Notes under the pieces: generated by a model
Database searches by the model: none
What the model was told of the DNA's origin: nothing
The model's input: the letters and a program-made list of their open reading frames with translations, nothing else
Part shown: piece by piece, positions 9,924 to 24,825 of the stretch
How the letters are laid out: the number at the start of each line of letters is the position of its first letter
Numbering within the stretch: position 1 is the stretch's first letter
Assembly (NCBI GenBank): GCA_019914995.1
Contig: CM034140.1
Span: forward strand, 7,300,026 to 7,364,025
Direction of reading: 5' to 3'
Length of the DNA: 64,000 bases
Source: Acanthochlamys bracteata
Lineage: Eukaryota; Streptophyta; Magnoliopsida; Pandanales; Velloziaceae
Translations under genes and position numbers: made by a program

Positions 9924-10926
9924 TAATTGTAATTGCAATAACAGACTAGTAAGGGCCTTCATTTTGAAAGTTAGTATTTAGTGAAAGTAAGTTGAAAACA
10001 AAGTCAAAGTTTGCATTATGAGATTGAAAGAATAATATATATATTTTTTGACTTTTTAGTTTTTCAGTTTTCTCGATGAGGAATTTATTCTATCAAATTG
10101 ATGTTCCTCCGAATAAGGTGCTGTCCGGGAAAGCAATAGAGTGCTTTTTATTTTAAAATAATATCTCATTTTTAAAAATATATAAAATATAAAAAATAAA
10201 TATTTTATATAGATAATTTCTTATTTTTAATTTAAAAAATACAATTATTTTTAAAATCTTTTTAATACTTTTTATTTAAAAAAATTTTATTCACAAATAC
10301 TGTCAACCATCTCTAATATACTGTCTTTAGCTTTCAAACATCTTTGATAATATTATCATAGTTAAAATGGGCCGGACCACACTCTCTTTCTTAACTATGT
10401 TGAATCTAATGGTCTGATTGCAAGGCCCGTTAAACGGCCCATTTATAGACATGTATTAGTGTAGCAGTGGTTGAAAAGTAGGAAAACATCATGGTGTTGT
10501 TGTCAGAGGAAAAGGAAAAAGATAATAATAATAAATAATGTTTTTAGACAACGTGTGCCGCAGATGTTCTTTTTTTTTTTTTCTTCTAGCTGTTAGTTTA
10601 TAGTTATTTTAAATTAAATAATAAATAATATTATATCATATTCAGATATTAATGAACATAAATAATTTTAGGAACTGTTGCCAAATGTATAGCTGTCGAA
10701 TTTTGAATGGATTGTTTAACTGTTTTGTGTTTGTTATAAGATTGCAGATCCTATCTGTGACCATCAACAGTAAGCAGCTCTCCATTTTATTGGCTGCTTT
10801 TCTTTTCTTCTTCTGCTTCTCATTCCAAGACAACAGCAACAACAACAACGAAACCGGTGATCTCTCTCTCTATCTCTGTGCGTGAGAATCGATCGGGGCC
10901 GTTGGATTAGTGAGCGACGACTAAGA

Positions 10927-13456
10927 ATGGCGACTTTGGGGGGAGCGCAGCGGTGCAAGGTTTGCGAGAAGGCGGTGTACATAATGGACCAGCTCACCGC
11001 CGACGGTGTTGTTTATCACAACTCTTGCTTCAAATGCTCCCACTGCAAGGGTACACTCAAGGTAAACTGAAATCCTTTTCGATTTTATTTTTTAATCAAT
11101 TAAACCAATCCGTCGGATGTTTTATATTTTGTTTCTCGGATTCATTCTGATTTGCTTGATGGGAATTTGATAAATGTTGTAGGTTTCTTTGCTCTAAAGT
11201 TTAAAGAGTACGCGAAATGCAAATCAAATTTTGATATAGTTGAAAACACACCATCAAGTCCTTGAGTAGTTGTTTCTTGGAGATTTTTTTTTTATGAGAA
11301 TTTGAGAAATGTGTAGATCATTTGTGTTGGTCAGTGTTCAAAAGGAGATGTTTTGTTAAGCAGTTTAGTTTTGGATAATGTGCTGAACCTTGTTTCTTGT
11401 TTTGGTAATGTTTAACATTGTTGAAGAACTTATGTGCAAATTTCTTATGAAGATTTTATATATAAGGCTAGAAGTTTCAGGGACGCTCATTAAAATTTTT
11501 TGAAATAAGATTGTTTTTCCCAACTTTATCTGGAAAGAGTTGTAAACTTTCCATTTATTTTATTTACCTTCAAGATGACATTGTCGGAGCTGGTTAATGG
11601 TTGCTTTCGGGCGCAATCTTTGGAAATTTTCCTGGTGTCTCTTTCAAGTGTTTTTAAAGTCAATGGATCATTTTTCTTCCATAACATTCAGATCGCCTTC
11701 TGAGGTTTCCTGACAATGTTTATTTTTTTATGCCACGTTCGTCCTTATTTTTGCAACATTTTTATTCTGAATGCACAGTGTTGATGTGAATTATCTAGTA
11801 GGAAATTATCATAAGGATACTAAACTCCCTACAGGAGTCTGGTTTGGATATGCAATAGAGGGTAGCTGAGACTGATTTGTTTTTCTATGAGGCTGTTCAG
11901 TAGGTTGGAGGCAACGTTCCACGGAAAGATAAAAGAGCATCTGTCAAACTTCTGCATGAACCAAAGTGTTTTGATTAGGATATTTGAGCATGTCTCAAAC
12001 TTTGAGATGTCTTCAACACTTTGTTTATGCAGCATAGGTCATTGTTTCTGCAAGGTGTGCTTTATTGTGAATATAACATAGCTGACTAGCTGTAGACTAT
12101 GACCAGTTCAATTAGTCTACAAGGACAATAAATAGCATCAAGCAAGTTTTGATTCATAACAAAAATTACCCTTTGCTTATGATGCGAAAAGCTATAAGAG
12201 GGACATTACCTGTGATCTGCACTTTGCCAGAACACATTCTGTAGCTTCTGAAAGTGCTAGTACCGATTTCAGTTTATATTTTGCCTGTACAAGTTCTCCT
12301 GAATATGCGTACGCATTTTACAGACTACAGGTGTGCTTATGTTTGCTGAACTCCACAGTTCAACCTGCGGTTACAACTAACCGCCAAATCATGTAAAGTT
12401 GTTTCTAATAGCTCTATCTTTCATATCATCAGCTAGGTAACTATTCATCAATGGAAGGTGTCCTTTACTGCAAACCCCATTTTGACCAGCTGTTTAAAGA
12501 GACTGGAAGCTTCAACAAGAATTTCCAGTCACGTGAGCTCCTCTTTAGTGTTATACTTAATTCTTTTTGTTATATATTGAAAATTCCATTGCATGGTGCT
12601 TGTTTCCTTATACTGCTTTTACTTTTTGGCAGCTGCAAAGTCTGAGAAATCAACTGCTGAACTGGTAAGCTCAACATACAAATCCCTTAAATATTTTTCC
12701 CTTCCTTTGAGCATGTTTATGCGTGACATCCTTCAAAGCTGATTTACTTGCATTCTTTGCAGACAAGGTCTCCAAGTAAGGCTGCGAGGAGGTTTTCTGG
12801 TACTCAAGACAAGTGTGCCACCTGTAACAAAACAGTATATCCCCTTGAAAAGGTTGTGTTTTACATTACAAATTGTGTTGGGTTTTAACTCCTCAGTGTA
12901 TGCAAAATTTTCTCACCTAATTTGTCTATACACGTCACAATTAGATTATCCTAATTGGATGATGAAGAGGAGCAACAGTTACAGTGAAGTAGACTACCTC
13001 AGGTGGTAGCCTGGTAGGGCCATAAGGCGCAGTATAATTTTCATTAAAGGCTGATTAAGACTTCTAATCTAACTTTTAAAAGCAAATTGATTGACGTGTA
13101 TCTTAGCTTCATGAGCATGGCCACACTTTGTCAGATCTTTTTGTCTATGAAATAATAAGCTTGATCCTCTTACTTGAAATGTTCATATGACGTTGAAGTT
13201 GCAAGCTTTCTGATTTGTTTTGTTTGGTATCTTGCAGGTGAGTGTTGAAGGGCAATCGTACCACAAGTCGTGCTTTAAATGTTCACATGGAGGCTGTTCT
13301 ATCTCTCCGTCAAACTACGCAGCCCTTGAAGGAATTCTTTACTGCAAGCATCACTTCTCACAGCTATTCAAGGAGAAGGGAAGCTACAACCATCTCATCA
13401 AAAGTGCTTCCGTGAAGCGGTCTGCTGCTGCACCAGTTTCTGTCCCAGAATCGTGA
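10927..13456 (+). CDS. WLIM2: Two-LIM-domain actin-bundling protein, WLIM2 type
   Basis: Plant cysteine-rich-protein relative that binds and bundles actin filaments, and can also enter the nucleus. Exons: 10927-11061, 12433-12532, 12633-12664, 12763-12852 and 13238-13456, giving 191 residues. LIM domain 1 (about 8-60) starts CKVCEKAVY, with YHNSCFKCSHC and LYCKPHFDQLFKETG. The linker RSPSKAARRFSGTQDKC leads into LIM domain 2 (about 105-160) with YHKSCFKCSHGGC and LYCKHHFSQLFKEKGSYNH. The tail is KSASVKRSAAAPVSVPES. The GSFNKNFQSP and YNHLIKSAS(I/V)KR stretches fit WLIM2 rather than WLIM1. It is head to head with UCP in the ancestral arrangement and shares its short promoter. All zinc ligands are visible. 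The truncated duplicate of its first exon is at 4442. Confidence 0.95.
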
Positions 13457-14356
13457 ACCTGATCTAGAACTGCGCGTCCGTCCCTTTTGAGAGTGTTGTT
13501 TTTTTCAGTCAAGGAACCATTTTTAACTCTTTTGTGATTTTCTCTCGCTTTCCTTGTTATTGTGGCGACGGATTCTCAGGCAGCTAGTACTGCCAAGCTT
13601 TGCATTCTCCAGAAGTGTTTGTATTCGGTACAAATCTACATTTGTTTGTTTTTTTTGTTTAATTTCTTTTGTTTTTAAGATTGAAAACCATGAGGAATCT
13701 CAGAAATCATTAGAAGTTGTTGTATTTTAAAATTTTATTTTATATTCATTTTATAATAAATAAATATCTTTACTTTTTAATAACTCGTTTAGTTTCAGAA
13801 ATTTAGCTCACGAATAAACAAACACGCCCTATCTGTTTGTAACAAAACCTGCCTCTTATCAGAGAAAGCTTTCCGTCCCAGTTTATTTATAATGTTTTTT
13901 TAATATCTTGATTTGCAATTAAACTCTACGCGAATTTTTGCTTCAATTGCTTTTTCTTAAATACCAGATTACATAAAAGAAAACTTAGCTGGAACCCTTT
14001 TTGAAGCACGTGGGGTAGACTGGTAATTTTTATCTTTAAAAATTATTAATTCTTTTCAATTGTATAAATTAATAACTTAAACTGCCGCGCAAAATAATTT
14101 GTCCAAAATATAAACACTAGAAAAAAATTGTAATTACAGAATGTTTCAAAAAAACCCTTGACCTTTATATTAATTATTAACATACCCCTGCACGCGGGAA
14201 ACCCTCAATTCTTTCCCGCCTATTTCATCTCCTTCCTTTATAAGATATCCCCAAAACCAGAACCCTAGCAATCAATCGCGCCATAAAATTCCCCAATTCG
14301 ACAGAAAATTTTGAACTTTTCTTCTTCAAACCGATCGAATTCTTGCTTAATCGAAG
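13457..14356 (+). promoter_or_regulatory. WLIM2 3' UTR and PCNA promoter with paired E2F sites
   Basis: The first half is the WLIM2 3' UTR and AT-rich DNA, ending in a sequence like the GATAAACACGCCC MITE end (about 13815-13835). The PCNA-proximal part has two opposed E2F consensus sites, GCGGGAAA at 14194-14201 and TTTCCCGC at 14212-14219. A TATA-like TTTATAAG follows at 14237-14244, then a telo-box-like AACCCTAG near 14262. E2F sites are the known S-phase control of plant PCNA genes, and their position about 140-160 bases before the ATG fits. Confidence 0.8.
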
Positions 14357-16323
<1,967 letters not shown>

Positions 16324-17011
16324 ATTGACTTTCTGCTTCAATTTTTTCTTGTTAAGGTTCCTGATTTTCAATTTACTTTTCTGTAACTTAATGATGGGGA
16401 GAAATCTTCGTATATTCTTCTACCCCTTGCCTGTATCTTTCAATCTAGGATTGCTTTTTGAGATGCATCCATGGTGATTTGGCACCTAGTTAAAATGGTA
16501 GATGAAGAAGCAGCTTTATCTGAATCGTTTTATGTTTAGATATACCCCAATGCTTTGATTGCCCTTTTGCTCTTCCTGTTTGCAAATAACTTGGCGGTAT
16601 GCTAGTTGTACAAACTGAATTCTAACTACTTGTTTCTGTACAAATTTAATTATCATTCTGTAATAGCCTATTCCATGAAGGAAGCAGCATTTTTGTACTA
16701 GAAAAAACATGGATCCCTTGTTTAAAAGAGACCATCAGTAAATAGAACAGTATCTATAGCTAACGTTACAGGCTTAGTATAGGGAATTGGTGCGAAAAGT
16801 GGCTGGGAAAAATATAGTTAATTGCGTCGTACTGACACATGGTGTCAAAATTTGTATGCGTAGCATGTCAATGATTTGAAAAAGCAGAGAAAAACTACTA
16901 GTATATATTCATGTTTATACGTATCAGTTACAGCTTGGCCAAAGGCTGATGATCCATTTGTAGCGTAAAACACTCATTCACATGTCACAAGATGCATAAT
17001 ATCACAGGCCA
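16324..17011. other. 3' UTRs of convergent PCNA and neutral ceramidase
   Basis: About 690 bases between two convergent stop codons. The left part is the PCNA 3' UTR (T-rich) and the right part should be the ceramidase 3' UTR. No gene, repeat or structured element was recognised. Confidence 0.6.
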
Positions 17012-20000
17012 TCACTGCACAACAAAAGCACTAGAACAGCCTGTAAAGTGGCTGACTGACCCAAATAACTTTTTCTTAGCACCGAAATGCCTCAATCTGT
17101 AAACACCACTAGCAGCTGTTTCTGGTATTCTCCACTCTACTGTCGCATGACTACGAGTACTGAGCTTTGATGGGCGAGACCATTTGAAGCGTAGACAAAA
17201 ATCATCATCATCATACCTTGGAACCCAAGTGTCTGTACCTTGTAAGAGCTCAACAAGAGCGAACGTTCCCTCAGTCATGAGGTCATTCCTAAGACAAGCA
17301 GACCAGAACGTGGCGCTCACTATGTCTCCACGCTTGAATGTGGAATTCTCAGGGACATCAACTTTGACGTCACCACACTTGACTCCAAGAGGAGTAGCGT
17401 CCATCACTACTCCAGGCAGCAAACAGATCTGCTTGTCTAAAAGATCTGGGGGTTCCGGGCCCCTTGGGACACTCTCTTGATGGACAAGTGCAGCAGCCAG
17501 TTTTTTGAATTCCTGGATATAGGCACTGAGTGTATGTGGTCCGTACAGTGTTGAGGCTCCCTGATAAAAAATATAAATCATGTTAAGTTTGCAGAACTTA
17601 TAAGGAAACACTATAAGCAGGTCTTAATCGATACTAGTTACAAGCATATGAATTATCTTATCACCTAACAAGTATAGTCATAACAGAACTACCATATAAC
17701 AGACAGTGGCATGATTAATAGGTAGGTTTTTGAAGAGTACCTACAAGAACACAGAAAACTGAAAAAGCTTCAAGCTTGTGATATAAAATCTAGAACTTGG
17801 GATCCAGAAACATATACAAGGATCAAAATTAAAAGCCAAATGCCCTTAAAAGATTTTAGCTTATGTTCTTAGTAATACTAAGATAAACATTGAAAATTGA
17901 AATCCTGCTGCATGAAATTAAGACAACTTAACTGACCTCATATCTTTGGATCTGGTACTCCTCATAAGTTGTTACATATTGAGAATATGCATTTGACAGC
18001 CCAGCAATAACAACATGAACATTACTATTAAATTCACTGTCATTGCTACTAGTAAGAACTGAATGCACAGCTTCTCGAAGACGCCTGCCAGCCATAGTTG
18101 TGAACTCTGTGATTAGGAGAAATTAGGACAATTAGTTTGATTCGACAGATTAAGATGAAATAGTTTAGTTCGACAGGTTAAGGCGAAACAAGAATTGGAG
18201 CATCTAAGATTGATATAAGCATTTATCAAGAAGGGTTTACTCTTCCATTAAATGTAAGGGCATCAAACTAATAAATTATACAATCAGGTGGTGGTTAGCA
18301 ATACAAGATGATTAGTCATGAAGAACTAAATGCTAAGTAAGCATAACAGGATACAACATATTTCAAAGGTTTTCTTTTTTAATACAAAACTATAAAAAAG
18401 AAGAAACTTATACATGAAAAGTGAATATTTCAGAGAAATTGCATGTGCAATGGAATCAGATATAACAAACAAAAATAAAGCTTCCTACCTCCAGGTACAC
18501 AGAGAATAACCATCTGTCCTATTCTTAATATCTGAATTGGTAGAATGGATGGCTGCAAAAAAGAGGAAAAAGCTTATAAGAAGTTAAAGCAAATATGGAG
18601 CCGAAACTGTAATGTAGACTCAAGTAATGATTCATTAAAAAGATATCATTAAAAGTAGAGGAACTGATTTTGAGAGGTCATAATAATCAGGTATATACTG
18701 CAACACAGCATACTGTTACCAATTTCCTACATTTACAGAAACCTAAGCTTCCAAGACCTCTATCAACACTGACCAACCATATTAGCTGCGACAATGGCAT
18801 ACCATGCACACCAGAATGTGTTCCTAACTGTGCGTGATGCTCTCAGAGAAAAAAATGCGTGTACACAAAAATACTAAACAAGGAGTAAATGGAAGATGGG
18901 ACACCATGATACCACCATCAACTTGGCACACAAAGAGATGCAAGAATAGCTTCAATATTACATAAACCGAATGAATACTTGTCCCCTCTTGCAATCATAT
19001 TATACACCCTTTTCCTTAAAGTAGCATCTCCACCAATCCCATTGTTTTCCTTCCATAATGGCATAACTATAAAGTCATGCAGTAATTGTCAATCTTACCA
19101 ACTGATTCATTTAACCAAATACTAGAAAACGTAAACATCAGTTATATCACCAGAAACATGCTTGTACTACTTGGAGATCTAAAATTAGACAAACTAAACC
19201 TATTGTTAATTCCTTATTTAAGTACCAGCTCCTGAATTAAAAAGTGCCCTTCCACAGATCATGTACCATACACAACCTTAAAAAACATCTTTTCGTAGAA
19301 ATGACATAGCCAAGCATAAGAAATTTCAATAACCCGAGCAAACCAACTACAATTTACAAATCCACCTTTCCAAGAAGGAGACTATGCCAATGCCTTAGAC
19401 CTAAACTGTTGTTTGTCATTGTTTTTTAAACTAGTTTAAATTAGAGCAATCTTTTAAAGTTCTTTTCTCAATATTCTTCTTACATATGCAAATTACTGTT
19501 CCTTAGGATGCTATAATGTAGAATAGCATCTCCCAATAACAAAAAAGCATTTTAGTTCCTCGAAAGTAAAATATTAAAGAAAGTGTCGTCTAAAGAATAA
19601 TCAAGATCAAAATGGATATGTTGATAATAGATATGGAAATAAGACTTAACGCGGTTCTTACAGCCCACGGATATGGTTCATTCATTTCTCCAGTGTCAAG
19701 GAGAATTGGCTTTGGATCTTGACAATCCACTTGCTCCTTAGAGGGCTTTTTCAGAAAGTTCCTAACCATTTTCCAGAGTGGATTGCCCTGCCGAAAGTTT
19801 GAAATGGGGAATGATGAGTACCTTTTCCGCAGGCTTTAACTGCCATAGTGGAATAGACTAACCTTGTCATCTCCTTGTTGGAAATCAAAAGCTCCAGGGC
19901 CGTCAGTGGTACCCGCAGCAAATGCAAACCCCATGGCTGCTGGGCATGTCTTAACCACTTTCTGACCTCCATCACTTGAGGAAATGGTCACCCCAAGCTG

Positions 20001-22499
20001 TGATAAATCCAGATAAGTTTGGCGAGAATCAACTTTCCCTTTAACTTGATCAGATGCTGTGTTGAATAGATCCACAGCTTTTCTAAATTGTCTCTCTCCG
20101 ATGATGCGAGTACTTTCAAATTCATCTGGGTAACTAGTAACCAATAAAGTGTTGAAACCTTAATACAACAAATGTATTTGATTGAAAGGGAAATTAAATT
20201 ATTAAATTTGTCAATACCCTGGACCGCGTCCATAGCAAAGTTCATTCTTCCCATTGCAGGTGCTGTGATTGAAATCACAAGGAAGTCCCGTGTCTATGCA
20301 GAATGTCCCAAGCACATTTGGGCTAACATCTCCACAATTTGATTGACAAAATGCAGAGACAAACTTTGGCCTGTTTCCTTCCCTGAAGGAACTACGGACA
20401 CGCCGGGTTTCACTAAAAGATTTTGTGACCTGCTGTCCTCCAGAAGCTTTGAAGGAGGATGCAAGCTTCTGCAGCAAACTATCTGCATTGATACAACAAA
20501 GTCATTTTTTAGTATGGTAATAAAAAGGCAAGAAAGTCACATAGCTGAGTATGTCAAAAAAGTAGGGGATAGCATAAAGCTTACGGTTGTCATTGAGTTC
20601 AGGAATTATGCTCGATACTCTTCGTGGAATTCCACTCTGACTGAGGCTAATGCCCAAAGTATCAGGATATATGCTGTCAATTCCTTCAGGAAAACCCTTC
20701 TCCCTGGACCAATCCTCCATGAAACGTGCAGCAGCTCCTTTGTTGTCTCCACTTATTAGAGAGTTGGTGCGACTCATTGATGTCCCATGAGTTGCAAACC
20801 AATTAAAAGTGCCTATCGGTCCCCATTCACTATCTACAAACTTGAGCAGTGTCATTTCTTTATCAACATCATACTCATACTTCTGTCGTTCTTCCACAGG
20901 GTTATTAAGGTAAGCACTTGGACTACGGTTCACTCCAGCATCAAGAAGTTCACCTGGAAGTTGAAAAATATGGTGAGTCATAAAGGAAGTATGAAAATGG
21001 CAGGATAAGCAAAAGAACAAGTATAACATAATCAAGAATAAAGGGAAAAACAAGCTATACACCTTCCACAGAGCTTTAATACAACCTTACTATTAAGAGA
21101 AAAGGAATGTGAGGCCCACCTCAGACGCTAGTTACAGGTGTCTTCAGATAAACATAAGGTACTTCAGCATTTCTGTTTCTCTTTGTTTATTTCATGTAGG
21201 TGGAAGTGGGGGTGCTCTTACCACCATGAGTAGGTGAATATTAGATATTAGGATGTGTTCGAGTTATAGCAAATCAAAAGAGTAAGCTAATGAAATAACT
21301 ATGTTCAGAAATACAAAAGAACAGATAAAACCGTTGCAGGATTTAAATAATCCTTACCCTTATTAACAAATACTGTTCCAGGACGTAGATTTTCATGAGC
21401 TTGAATGATGCTTTTCTCAATGCCATCAACAACAGCATCAAAAGATTGACGTATAAATCCAAGAGATGTCACTATATACACCATGTACTGAAGGTATCCA
21501 CCAGGTCCTGCATGAGTATGAATACCACTAATAGCGACATTTTGCTCATTGTACAAGTCACCGTACCTACCACAAGGAGATAAATAAAGACTCTTCAAAT
21601 CACTGCCGAACAAGTTTGATGGTTATTAAAAGATCGACAACATCTAGCAAAAGTTATTTCTATAAGCTTGATGAACGTTTTAAAATTGATGAATGTAGCA
21701 TCTATCGCTATCTTTAAAAGATATGTCACATCCAATTTGGTTAACCATTGCCACAGCTTTACCATGATATCCTCAGTGCTGAGTGCAAGACTAACAAGTA
21801 CTTTAGAAAATTCAGTTCCCTTAGCATATGCAACCAATCGGACAAGAATGATGAATGAATACAATATTTACATACCAAATAACTGAGCAACTTCCCAACC
21901 AGAACTACATGAAAATAAATGCAAATTTCAGCATACTAAATGTATCTACAGGTTCAGCAAAATGAGCAGTATTCTAGTTTAGGTTTGGAGCAGAAGAAAT
22001 TGTGTAATTCTTAGTTCAGCTACAAAATAAAACTTGCAATCAAGTAATATGAAATGAGACTAAAAGTCCACTAGCTTTCTGCATCCATTGAATCTCATTT
22101 ACTGTCATTATTTGCAAAACCACACTGTCAAGTAAGGTCCAACCATCGATGGATGTTAGCATACCTTGATTTGAGTCTTTCAAGCACCTTTAATGTGATG
22201 ATCTGAGATGCCATACATGCATCGAGATTAACAAATACTACACGGTTCCCACCAGGTTCGGCAACAATGAATGTGCGAGCTCGCAGCCTGAAGTGAATTC
22301 CAGAAGCAATCTGCTCCATATTTGCATACCCCATCATATTCACATCAGATGCAGGTCCTGTAATGTCATGGCTTCCAAGCCCAATCAAATATGTAGAGTC
22401 TGCAACTGCTCCTCCACAATTTACGATGAATAACAGAAATGCAAGCAAGATAGCACATTTTGCTCCAGAGAGTCCACGTTCCAGCAATAATAGCTCCAT
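17012..22499 (-). CDS. NCER: Neutral ceramidase
   Basis: Amidase that cleaves ceramides to sphingoid base and fatty acid in the secretory pathway. Exons on the minus strand: 22165-22499, 21358-21566, 20585-20953, 20218-20482, 19863-20133, 19662-19787, 18489-18552, 17937-18106 and 17012-17560, giving 785 residues, the family length. The start chosen is the ATG at 22499 (MELLLLERGLSGAK), followed by a hydrophobic signal segment AILLAFLLFIVNCGGAVADS. The frame upstream continues but offers only a GTG. Family motifs include YLIGLGSHDITGPASDVNMM, the zinc-site HTHAGPGGYLQY, FNWFATHGTSMSRTN, and the catalytic-serine segment SNCGDVSPNVLG. It ends with the C-terminal Ig-like domain (YRLRHFGAKKKLFGS). 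Convergent with PCNA. Which Arabidopsis NCER paralogue it matches best was not resolved. Confidence 0.96.
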
Positions 22500-24441
22500 C
22501 GATGTTAGCCACGAAACTGCTATTGCCGATTCATCAAGTAGATGTTCCTCAGAGGAAAACCTAATCACAAAGATTAAGGAAAACTTTTACAGCGATGCCA
22601 ATCCTCAGATTTAATCCAGTGAACAAATTTTCTATAGAATTCATTTACATGGACTACTTTGTTAAAAAGTGGAATAGAAACCAAATCCAGCAGCGACTCA
22701 ATCAAACAAAATTACACGAAAGGAGGAAAGATACTACCTAGAGTTAGTATTTAAAATCCGTCGCCACTCTCGAACTACTACTTAGAAAAACAGTACAAAC
22801 TACTAGAACCACTACTGTCTCTTTGCTACTGAAAAATTTTGACTAGCACTAGTACGCTTATGCTCAAAATCATAGTACTATTTATTAAAATAAAGAGAAA
22901 TCGTCAATCTCAATAAAAAATCAATCAATCGATTTCAGTGAAGCAAAATTACTGTATAAAAGAAACAGAAAAGAGATTTGAGTGCAAAACAGAAGCAAAA
23001 CTTAGCGTCTTTTCATGAAACTATTATTTAATGACAAATCGAATCACCAAAGCGTGCAAACATTAACATAGAGGTAGAGAACCAACCAATTACATTGAGA
23101 AAGACGACAACAACAACAACAATCATAGACAGAGAGAGACTGAAAGCGTAGAAGAAGAATAGAAACCTTCAAACAGTATCAGTTAATCGATGGATAGAAT
23201 CATAGTTGGAAAATTTTTGAGCTTCGATTTGATTCCAAATTTAGCAAGTCATCTGTGGAGAAATCGAAGCTATTATAAGCTCTCTCTGACTCGCACCAGT
23301 TGAAAGAAAGAAGCGTGAAGAAGGAAAAAGAAAGAACAAGAAATAAATATCGAAAGGTTTTATGTTTGCAAAAACAAGCAACTATTAACCGTAATCACCA
23401 TAGCTGCTTAAAGCTTAATTTGACGTAAATGGGCCCGATTTTGACAAAAGCAATCCTTCACTGTGAGACCAATGGCGCAAGTAGAACTTGGACGCTAAGC
23501 AAGAATGAAGGAAAGGTGTTCGATGAAATGATCGACCGAGCTTTCGAAGGAAAGAGCGTTTGGTAAAAATGCTCCGCCGAGCCTGGTACGCGTTCCAAGT
23601 AGTGTTGCAAGTAAGCGTTTGGTAAAAATTTCACAACAGGCTCAAGGATCCATTATGCAATTCAAGTAACTCAAGCTGTATTTAACAATCTACATCATCT
23701 AATCCATCATAATGATTAAGGATGTATTTTAAATACATGTAATTGAATTTCACGAAATTGAATTTCGATTGAAATAGAGTTCGAAATGATATTTAAAATA
23801 GGTAAAATTAAGTTTGAAATTAAATTTTAATAGAAATAAAGTTATGTATAAAAGTGAAGTATAGTTCGAAATGATAATTAAAATGCGTGAAATTGTCGAA
23901 CTCAAAATCTTAAGGAGAAAGCAAAGTTCAGTATATTCGAAGCAAACTCTAACCCAATGTTTAGAAATGCTTAAAATATTTTTTAAAAAAAAGTTTAAGC
24001 TTTTTGAAGAACAAACTTAAAAACTTAACTAAATAATTATTATTATTATAAATATAAAAAATTTATGACGTATAATTTATTCGAACTATTCAAGATATTA
24101 GAAAATTTAAAATACTATAAAAATTTTATTTAAAAATACGAAATTGAAATAAAATTTTGATAATCAATAATAAACACTGCCAAAAGACACCTAACAACTA
24201 CCGGTTATTATTTTGAATTTCACTTCTATTTACACACCAAAATACTAATTTTATTAAAAATTTATTCTAAAATTTAATCTTAATATATTAATTATTATTT
24301 TAAAATTTATTTTTATTGAATTTTTTTTATGAAAGTTTTTTCACAGAATTTAATTTATGAAAATTATTTATAAAACCTAACAACCCTCTAAATCTATGAT
24401 TCGATAAGAGAGATGCATGGTGATTAAATCGAACGGTTTAT

Positions 24442-24739
24442 GATATGCGTTTAAATGCCTATATAATTACTTTCTTTCGTCAAATTTTTAGTTTCGAACA
24501 CTTCATATGTTTCAATTATATAAAGAACTTAGAACTTTACTTTTATATTCGAAATTCCGTTTCTCACTTTTTTATTTACATATTTTTCAATACAATTATA
24601 TTTTTTAATTTTCAACACACTTCTAAATATTATTGAAACATCAATACTGAACTTTACTTTCACTTTATTTTTTAGAAAACTTTAGTTCTTACTTTTTATT
24701 TTCACGAAATTCAGTTACGAATTTTTAAAACACGCTTTT
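24442..24739. mobile_element. MITE-like element, relative of the one at 2928-3232
   Basis: It shares with 2928-3232 the order of AGTTTCGAAC, TTTCAATTATA, CATATTTTTCAATACAATTA, ACTGAACTTTACTTTCAC, CACGAAATTCAGTTACGAAT and a right end AAAACACGC. It is diverged and its target duplication is not clear. No ORF. Confidence 0.6.
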
Positions 24740-24825
24740 ATTTTTTGTATAAAAATGGGTCAGATTCTCTTTTGAGAATCCGATCTGTAATTGTTGATCC
24801 GGTCTATATAGGGTATTTTTATCAA

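Larger units (their letters stand above)
8899..11210. repeat. Segmental duplication copy B (UCP exon 1 - shared promoter - WLIM2 exon 1)
   Basis: Second direct copy of the UCP/WLIM2 divergent promoter region (see 1378-4725). Its right edge GTTTAAAGAGTA (11199-11210) lies in WLIM2 intron 1, and beyond it the true WLIM2 gene continues. Its left edge lies in UCP intron 1, and beyond it there is no UCP sequence, only the CNL upstream region. Copy B therefore holds the working 5' end of WLIM2 and a dead UCP exon. Confidence 0.93.

Noticed and set aside
17184-17480. 98-codon plus-strand ORF inside the last ceramidase exon
   Set aside because: Antisense shadow of a conserved coding exon; no recognisable protein features.
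22500-22568. Upstream extension of the ceramidase first exon (23 extra residues)
   Set aside because: The extended frame starts with GTG, not ATG; the ATG at 22499 precedes a clear signal segment, so it was chosen.
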